Below are positions 33,235 to 38,407 of a stretch of DNA of 38,407 bases, piece after piece. Positions within the stretch are counted from its first letter, which is position 1. Each line of letters starts with the position of its first letter. Below the pieces are notes generated by a model. The model was not told the DNA's origin, made no database searches, and worked only from the letters and a program-made list of their open reading frames with translations. The translations under genes were made by a program, and so were the position numbers. This DNA comes from an uncultured Massilia sp. (GTDB lineage Bacteria; Pseudomonadota; Gammaproteobacteria; Burkholderiales; Burkholderiaceae_D), in assembly GCA_913777025.1 (NCBI GenBank), contig CAJYQM010000041.1:1-38407 (forward strand), read 5' to 3'.

Positions 33235-36066
33235 TTACGCCGCCTTGGCTTCCTTATCGCCTTCCTTGCGCCGCTGCAGCACGAAGATCGGCTGCGCCCA
33301 CTGCGTATCCTTCTTCTTCTTGCTCGTGATGAGCGTCAGGTCCGAAGGATCGTAGACGTCGGTGTTGTGGGTCAGCGGCGTGGTCATCAGGTACTGGGCG
33401 TCGGTGTTCTTGAGGAACTCGCCGACCAGCTGGATGTTGCGGATGTCCAGGTGGGCGAAGGGTTCGTCGATGAACACGAAGCCGCCGGAACCCTCTTCCG
33501 ATTTCAGCAGGCCGATCAAGAGCACCAGCGACTTCATCACCTGCTGGCCGCCGGAGGCCTCGCCGTCGTTCATGCCGATCTGGCCCTTGCCGTCGAACTT
33601 GAAGCGCACCTGCAGGCCGGCCTGGGCCAGCTGGATGTCGTCGTTTTCCAGGCGCACCGGGTCCACCGAGACTTCGATGTTGGCCAGCTCGCCCAGCTCC
33701 CTGATGTTCTTCGAATAGGTCTTGATCGTGTAGCGCAGGCGCTCGATATAGGCGCCGCGCGCGTTGTCGGTGGCTTCGATCGCGCGGTTGTTCTGGTAGC
33801 GGCGCTCCTCGGTCTCGTTCTGGCGGCCGGACAGCTGCTCGTTCAGGCGCTCGTACTGGTCGATGACGGTCGGGTCCTGTTCCCAGTTGCCGCGCTCCAG
33901 CGAATTGTCCAGCGAATTCATGCGCAGCTTGACCTGGTGCGCGTTCTGGTGGGTCGCCACCAGCGCCGCGCGCTGCTGCGGGTTGCGCCAGCTCTTCGGC
34001 ACGTGGCGCCAGTTGCGGCGCAGCGCCAGCAGGTCGCGCGCGTGCTCGCTGCGCTGCTCGAGCTGGCGGCGGTTGTTCAGGCGCATGCCGGCTTCCGCTT
34101 CCGACAGCGCCATGCGCGCGTTCTGCCAGACGGTGTCGGCGCGGGTGCGGGTGACTGTCGCGTTCTTGATCAGGACCTGCAGCTCGCCCAGGCGCGCGCC
34201 CACCTGCAGGCGTTCGGCACGCAAAGGTTCCAGCGCGCGCGTCGCTTCCTCGAACTCGGCCTGGCGCGCCGCCAGTTCCTTGGCCGCGTCGACGCCGGCG
34301 ATGCGCACGCGCAGGCTCGAGACTTCGGCGGCCAGCTTGCTGATCGCCAGCGTCAGGCTGTCTTCCTGGGCTTCCAGCGACGGCAGCAGCTTCTGGATCG
34401 CTTCCAGGCGTTGGGTCTTGCCGGCCGCGCCGAAACGGTAGCGCGAGGGCTCGACGAACAGCGAGCGTCCGCCGCGCCGTTCGCGGTGGTAGGCGTCCGG
34501 GGTGATCCACTCGTCCGAGTCGCTCTTGAAGCCGGCGTCGACCGACTCCACGCGCTCGATGCGTTCCAGCTGGTCGATCAGCCAGCCCGGGGCCGCGCTA
34601 CTGAAGCGCACGACCGACAGCAGGGTATCGTCCCTGACCACCGGCGCGTCGACGCAATCGGGCACGATGAAGTGGCGGTAACGCTCCTTCTCCGCCAGTT
34701 TATAGGCCGCCGGCGCATCCTTGGCGCGCTCCAGCAGCACCACCGACGCATAGCCGCCCAGCACGCCCTCGACCGCGCCCTGCCATTTCGGGTCCGTCAC
34801 TTCGACGATGTCCGACAGCATGGCGTGCGGGATGCCCGCATCGCGCAGTGCGCGGCGCATCTGGCGCTGGGCTTCCGGTTCCGGCATCGTGGTCTTGCCC
34901 TGTAGCGCCGAGATGGTCGACATCTCGCCGGCGATGCGGGTGGCGACGGCGTCGCGCTCGGCCTTCTTCTTGCCCAGCTCGGCCTCCTTGGCCTGCAGCT
35001 GTTCGGCGACTTCCGCGATGTCGGCGCCGGCGTCCGCCGCCAGCTTGTTCAAGCGCTCCTTCTGCTCGAGCAGGGATTCCAGCGGCTTCAGCTTGGCGTT
35101 GACCTGCGTGAGGCGGCTCGCCAGTTCGCTCGCTTCCCCTTCCAGCTTGACTTCCTGCTGCTGGGCTTCGGTCAAGGCGCGCTGCTGGGCCGCCAGCGCG
35201 TTGCGCTTCTCGGCCAGGATCGAATCGGCCTGCATCAGCGGCTTCTTCGCCTCGCGCAGCTGGCGGCTGATGTTGGCCGCCTTTTCGCGCGCCTCGTGGT
35301 ATTCGAGGCTGGGCAGGACTTCTTCCACCAGGGTCTTGCGTTCCTTGTTCAGGTCTTCCCACTGATGGTAGTTGGCCACGCGCAGCCGCAGGCCCTCGAG
35401 GTTGATGCGCGAGGTTTCCAGTTCGGCTTCGAAGCGCTTCAGCTCGGACTCGGTGTCGCGCTGGTGGCGCTTGGCTTCGTCGTAGGCGTCCAGCACTTCC
35501 TTGTCGCCGAACACCTGGAACACCAGGTCCAGCAGCTGGCGCGGCGAGTATTCGCACAGTTTATCGGTCTCGCCCTGCTCCAGCGCCAGCACCTTGGACA
35601 TCGCCGGCGACAGGCCGGCCGAAGCCAGACGTTTCCGGTAGTTCTCGACGCCGAGCCAGTCGGTGGCGTCGGTGACTTCCTCGATGTCGATGTTCCCGGG
35701 GCGCATCAGGTACTGGCGCTTCCAGTCGCCGCCGTTCTTCTGCACCTGGCAGAACAGCGTCACTTCGTCGTCGCTGAAGAAGCCGGAGTGGCGGAACGGG
35801 CGGTTCGACAGCTGGCGGCCGCTCGGCTTGTTGTCGACCACGGCGCGGATCCAGGCGCTCTGCTGGCCCGAGTGGCGCGCGTAATGCTTGTAGGTGCGCC
35901 CCATCGAGCAGTCCAGGCCGAACAGCGTGCGCATGGCGTCGAGCAGCGTGGTCTTGCCGGAGCCGTTCTGGCCGGCGATGGTGATGATCTTGGCGTCGAG
36001 CGGGATGTTCTTGATCCGCTGCCAGTAGTCCCAGTGGACCAGCTCGAGAGATTTGATGTGGAACAT
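33235..36066 (-). CDS. SMC-family ATPase of a MukB/MksB/JetC-like condensin
   Basis: A 943-residue SMC-like protein, the DNA-loop motor candidate of this operon. Walker A is GQNGSGKTT at 32-40, with the N-terminal head at about 1-190. The first coiled-coil arm is at about 195-390. A hinge-like globular part follows at about 400-545 (PKWQGAVEGVLGGYASVVLL is the SMC-hinge style). The second arm is at about 550-800. The C-terminal head has the signature ASGGQQ (837-842), Walker B FVFIDEP (863-869, Glu868 catalytic) and the D-loop HLD. All ATPase motifs are intact. It is shorter than MukB (1486). It begins nine bases after the winged-helix gene, third in the operon. SbcC or RecN are less likely given its neighbours. 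Confidence 0.85.
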   Translation of the reverse strand: MFHIKSLELVHWDYWQRIKNIPLDAKIITIAGQNGSGKTTLLDAMRTLFGLDCSMGRTYKHYARHSGQQSAWIRAVVDNKPSGRQLSNRPFRHSGFFSDDEVTLFCQVQKNGGDWKRQYLMRPGNIDIEEVTDATDWLGVENYRKRLASAGLSPAMSKVLALEQGETDKLCEYSPRQLLDLVFQVFGDKEVLDAYDEAKRHQRDTESELKRFEAELETSRINLEGLRLRVANYHQWEDLNKERKTLVEEVLPSLEYHEAREKAANISRQLREAKKPLMQADSILAEKRNALAAQQRALTEAQQQEVKLEGEASELASRLTQVNAKLKPLESLLEQKERLNKLAADAGADIAEVAEQLQAKEAELGKKKAERDAVATRIAGEMSTISALQGKTTMPEPEAQRQMRRALRDAGIPHAMLSDIVEVTDPKWQGAVEGVLGGYASVVLLERAKDAPAAYKLAEKERYRHFIVPDCVDAPVVRDDTLLSVVRFSSAAPGWLIDQLERIERVESVDAGFKSDSDEWITPDAYHRERRGGRSLFVEPSRYRFGAAGKTQRLEAIQKLLPSLEAQEDSLTLAISKLAAEVSSLRVRIAGVDAAKELAARQAEFEEATRALEPLRAERLQVGARLGELQVLIKNATVTRTRADTVWQNARMALSEAEAGMRLNNRRQLEQRSEHARDLLALRRNWRHVPKSWRNPQQRAALVATHQNAHQVKLRMNSLDNSLERGNWEQDPTVIDQYERLNEQLSGRQNETEERRYQNNRAIEATDNARGAYIERLRYTIKTYSKNIRELGELANIEVSVDPVRLENDDIQLAQAGLQVRFKFDGKGQIGMNDGEASGGQQVMKSLVLLIGLLKSEEGSGGFVFIDEPFAHLDIRNIQLVGEFLKNTDAQYLMTTPLTHNTDVYDPSDLTLITSKKKKDTQWAQPIFVLQRRKEGDKEAKAA

Positions 36067-36075
36067 GCGCTTTGT

Positions 36076-36822
36076 TTAACCTTGAGTATCGGGTGCGTCG
36101 GCGGGAGCGTCCGCTGCGACCGGCTCGGCCGGCGCGGCTTCCGTCGAAGCGGCATCGTTGGCCGCCTCGCTGGCCGGACGGCGCCGTGCCACCGCCAGCG
36201 GCGCGCGCTTGAACACTTCGGCCAGCGCGCCGTTGATGATGCGTTCCTTGAGCAGGTCGGTGTCCATCAGCAGGTCCAGCAGCGGGCCTTCCAGGATCAC
36301 GTCGCCGCGCCGTTCGATGAAGCCGAGCTTCGAGAGCAGGCCGAGGTTCATGTCCATGCGCGTCTTCTTGCCCAGCTTGTCGCCGAAGTCGGCCAGCAGC
36401 GTGGTGTAGGAGATGCCGATCGACGTGTCCTCGGCGCGCGGGATCGGGTTGTCCTTGTCGAACATGTCGGACTGGTCGACGTCGATCGCCTGGTGGGTTT
36501 CCTGGCGCTGGCGCTTGGGCAGGATGATCTGCGCCCACAGCACGACCAGCAGCGCGACGCCGTCGCGCGTCAGGCCGAAGTTATTGTTCTGCCAGACGTC
36601 CTTGGCGCCGAAGATCTTCGGCTCGACGTTGCGGTGCAGGGCCAGGGTCACGTGGTCGGCATACACGTTGTCGATCAGCTTCAGGCCGGATTCCAGCAGG
36701 CGCTTGTCGACTTCGGTGCGGAACAGGTCGTCGGACAGCGCGCGCTTGACCATCTTGTCGTCGCGGCGCAGGGTCTGGTGCGTGAGCAGTCGCGCGATCA
36801 GGATTTGGGCGTCGTCATTCAT
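36076..36822 (-). CDS. Winged-helix (KITE-like, MksE/JetB-type) subunit
   Basis: A 248-residue protein with a compact helical/winged-helix part (about 1-200) and a disordered Ala/Pro/Glu tail (EAAPAEPVAADAPADAPDTQG). Notable segments are MNDDAQILIARLLTHQTLRR, RDGVALLVVLWAQIILPKRQ, SIGISYTTLLADFGDKLGKKTR, LGLLSKLGFIERRGDVILEG (a winged-helix wing) and the end of the domain LLKERIINGALAEVFKRAPL. Size and position between a kleisin-like gene and an SMC gene match MukE/MksE/JetB. It overlaps the preceding gene by eight bases (ATGAATGA). I base the call on context plus fold pattern, as the sequence similarity to known MksE is not something I can measure here. Confidence 0.7.
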   Translation of the reverse strand: MNDDAQILIARLLTHQTLRRDDKMVKRALSDDLFRTEVDKRLLESGLKLIDNVYADHVTLALHRNVEPKIFGAKDVWQNNNFGLTRDGVALLVVLWAQIILPKRQRQETHQAIDVDQSDMFDKDNPIPRAEDTSIGISYTTLLADFGDKLGKKTRMDMNLGLLSKLGFIERRGDVILEGPLLDLLMDTDLLKERIINGALAEVFKRAPLAVARRRPASEAANDAASTEAAPAEPVAADAPADAPDTQG

Positions 36823-38233
36823 GGCTATCCAGGTTCAAATCGAATGCGGGTGGAATGTACAGGGCGGAGCGCGGCGGCTCGGGCGGCGGCACGACCGACA
36901 GGGCCGCGCGCGACATCGCCGCGACCTGCGGGTCGTCCAGCTCGACCATCTCGTCCTCGGACGTGAACTGCACCGGCAGGCGCGCAAGCTCCGCGGTCGC
37001 GCCCTGCAGGCTGGCCTCGGCGGCATCGCCCAAGAGCGGCAGCAGCGAGGCGCGATAGGACGCCACGGCAAAGCTGGCCGGCAGCAGCGAGTCCTGGATC
37101 GGCACGCTCCTCGGCGCGCCTTCGGCCACTTCCGGGAAGTTGTCCAGGTTGGCGAAGTCGGACAGGCGGGCGATCCAGTCGTTCAGTTCGGCCTGCAGGG
37201 CCGGATTGTCGTTGATGGTGAGCGGCGCGTCCTCGCCGCTGGGCAGGCCGCCCGGCGCGGTGTTGACCGGGCGCTCGGTCATCAACTCTGTCTCGGCGAC
37301 GTCGATCATCTCGGCCGGCGTCATGAACAGCGGCAGCACCGGCCGCTCGATCGCGCCCTCGGCCAGGCTGGCCAGGTCCTCGTGGGCCAGCAGCCAGCGC
37401 TTGATGTCGGTGGTCGACAGGCCGGACTGGCCCAGGTGCACGCGCTGGCGCTCGATCTGGTTCAGCGCGCGCGAGAACATGCCCTGCATGTTCAGCAGCT
37501 GCGACTGGGCGCGCCCGATCGCCTGGGCGGCGCGGTGGGTGGCGGAGTCGGCGTTCTCGTCCGAGGTGATCGCACGCAGGATGACGGAGCCCTTCTCGAC
37601 CCAGTCGCAGGCCGTGTGCCACTTCGCCTGCGAGGCGCGCAGGCGGAATTCGGAACCGGAAGCGATGGCATCGCGGAATTCCTCATGCAGCTCGACCAGG
37701 CGGCCCAGCAGGTGCTTCAGCTGCTCCACCGTGACGCCGCCCACGGCCTGGGCGCCGGCCACCTGCGACAGCAGGAAGCCCATCTCGGCATCGTCTTCCT
37801 CGGGCTTGGCCAGTGCCAGCAGCGTGTCCAGCGCGGCCAGCACGTTACGCGCCAGCGGCGTGATGCGGTAGACCGCGGCCGGGTTGTCCCAGGCCAGCAG
37901 GCCGTGGCTGCGCAGGCGGCCCAGCACCGTTTCCAGGCTTTCCGGGATCAGGTAGGCGAATTTCTGGTTGATGTCGGCGCGCGAAAACGCCGAGTCGGCC
38001 GGGTCCGCGGCCAGCTCGCGCAAGACCAGCAGGCGCACGATGACGCCGTCCTGGCCGCCGTGGAACAGGGCCGTGAACGCCTGCAGCATCGGCTGCGCGC
38101 GCTTGAGCATGTAGACCTGCTCGATCTCGTCCGGCGCGACACCCGCATGGAAGTGGGCTTGCAGCGGATCGATCTCATCCAGGGCTGGGGAATGGGCGTC
38201 GGCGGCGACAGCGCCTGCCAGATTGTCGATCAT
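36815..38233 (-). CDS. Kleisin-like (MukF/MksF/JetA-type) subunit
   Basis: A 472-residue protein, first gene of the SMC operon. The N-terminal domain contains a winged helix (IVRLLVLRELAADPADSAFS, then ADINQKFAYLIPESLETVLG and LRSHGLLAWDNPAAVYRITP). A helical middle region (about 150-330) includes QAIGRAQSQLLNMQGMFSRA and NQIERQRVHLGQSGLSTTDI. A flexible acidic linker and a small C-terminal segment (PRSALYIPPAFDLNLDSHE) follow. This is the layout of MukF/MksF kleisins, which bridge the SMC heads. The ATG at 38233 has only a weak purine-rich site. An extended -10 stands about 58 bases upstream. It overlaps the next gene by eight bases. Confidence 0.7.
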   Translation of the reverse strand: MIDNLAGAVAADAHSPALDEIDPLQAHFHAGVAPDEIEQVYMLKRAQPMLQAFTALFHGGQDGVIVRLLVLRELAADPADSAFSRADINQKFAYLIPESLETVLGRLRSHGLLAWDNPAAVYRITPLARNVLAALDTLLALAKPEEDDAEMGFLLSQVAGAQAVGGVTVEQLKHLLGRLVELHEEFRDAIASGSEFRLRASQAKWHTACDWVEKGSVILRAITSDENADSATHRAAQAIGRAQSQLLNMQGMFSRALNQIERQRVHLGQSGLSTTDIKRWLLAHEDLASLAEGAIERPVLPLFMTPAEMIDVAETELMTERPVNTAPGGLPSGEDAPLTINDNPALQAELNDWIARLSDFANLDNFPEVAEGAPRSVPIQDSLLPASFAVASYRASLLPLLGDAAEASLQGATAELARLPVQFTSEDEMVELDDPQVAAMSRAALSVVPPPEPPRSALYIPPAFDLNLDSHE

Positions 38234-38290
38234 CGTAGGACTTGCCAGTTTTGCATGTCGCGCCCGAGGGCGGACGGAAGCGGGGGCGTC

Positions 38291-38299
38291 AGTATATCA
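38291..38299 (-). promoter_or_regulatory. Extended -10 promoter of the SMC operon
   Basis: On the minus strand TGATATACT (38291-38299) is an extended -10 (TGnTATACT). No good -35 is seen at 16-18 bases, as is common for extended -10 promoters. The leader to the kleisin-like ATG is about 50 bases. Confidence 0.4.
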
Positions 38300-38318
38300 G
38301 TAACACTGAGCAGTTAAG

Positions 38319-38407
38319 CCTAGGCAACTAATAAGAATGGAACCAGGGATTCTACAACTGGCGAATATGCAACGGAATCCCGGTTCCATTCTTATTAGTT
38401 GCCTAGG
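38319..38407. repeat. Terminal hairpin at the right edge
   Basis: Positions 38319-38344 are a perfect reverse complement of 38382-38407 (26 bases, beginning and ending CCTAGG). After a bulged A (38345), GGGATTC (38346-38352) pairs with GAATCCC (38375-38381), leaving a 22-base loop. The outer arm stops exactly at the window edge. As at the left edge, pairing is imperfect only near the loop. It may be a second fold-back artefact. It may instead be a natural hairpin, or the end of a small element with terminal inverted repeats. Confidence 0.85.

Noticed and set aside
33235-38233. A complete Wadjet or MksBEFG anti-plasmid system
   Set aside because: No JetD/MksG-like nuclease gene is present in the window, so only a JetABC/MksBEF-like core can be supported.
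38319-38407. Integron attC site
   Set aside because: The imperfect hairpin with a bulged base recalls attC, but the ends read AGGCAAC and GTTGCCT, which do not fit the RYYYAAC / GTRRRRY core-site rules, and there is no integrase or cassette array.

Overview
The window looks like a contig from a high-GC betaproteobacterium of the Oxalobacteraceae type (Massilia/Duganella-like). This rests on the strongly GC-biased codon use, the typical gene families (DUF3016, DUF3369-HD-GYP, TamAB, QueC, HPII-type catalase) and REP-like hairpins that I recall from such genomes. No database search was possible. I see no rRNA, tRNA, CRISPR array, prophage or intact insertion sequence.

Layout: (1) 1-2955: the 3' part of an unknown gene, a small lipoprotein, an NTF2-like protein, a thioesterase, then an ECF sigma factor with an overlapping membrane gene that is probably its anti-sigma factor. 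(2) 2976-7985: a secreted protein with a KEAP repeat tail, a large-subunit catalase (katE), a DUF3016 protein and an endonuclease VIII-type DNA glycosylase, which together have a stress/oxidative-damage flavour. (3) 8152-15400: a signalling block with a REC-DUF3369-HD-GYP protein, a hybrid histidine kinase, a lipoprotein, a PPC/DUF296 protein, a double-GAF histidine kinase and a small acidic protein. (4) 15493-23725: a proline-rich small protein, a hydrophobic membrane protein, queC, and the translationally coupled tamA-tamB pair. (5) 23846-33172: mixed metabolism, including a reductase/XRE-regulator divergent pair, a P-loop kinase-like protein, an alpha/beta hydrolase under an unusually clear promoter-operator, two paralogous membrane proteins, a DUF535 protein, a sialate O-acetylesterase, a PLP enzyme with an apparent Tat signal, and a small membrane protein. 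(6) 33235-38233 (minus strand): a three-gene condensin-like operon encoding a kleisin-like protein, a winged-helix (KITE-like) protein and an SMC ATPase. It resembles MukBEF/MksBEF/Wadjet JetABC but has no MksG/JetD nuclease in the window. This is the most system-like locus here.

Both ends of the window carry inverted repeats whose outer arms run exactly to the window edge. At the left edge the inverted copy encodes the same peptide as the adjacent gene and adds upstream residues. That points to a fold-back (self-primed) chimera rather than native DNA. The right-edge hairpin has the same geometry but could also be a natural hairpin or the start of a repeat element.

Gene starts were chosen from upstream purine-rich sites, family N-termini and overlaps. 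Promoters were called only where two hexamers at proper spacing, or an extended -10, are visible. All functional statements are by recognition of motifs in the translated sequence.
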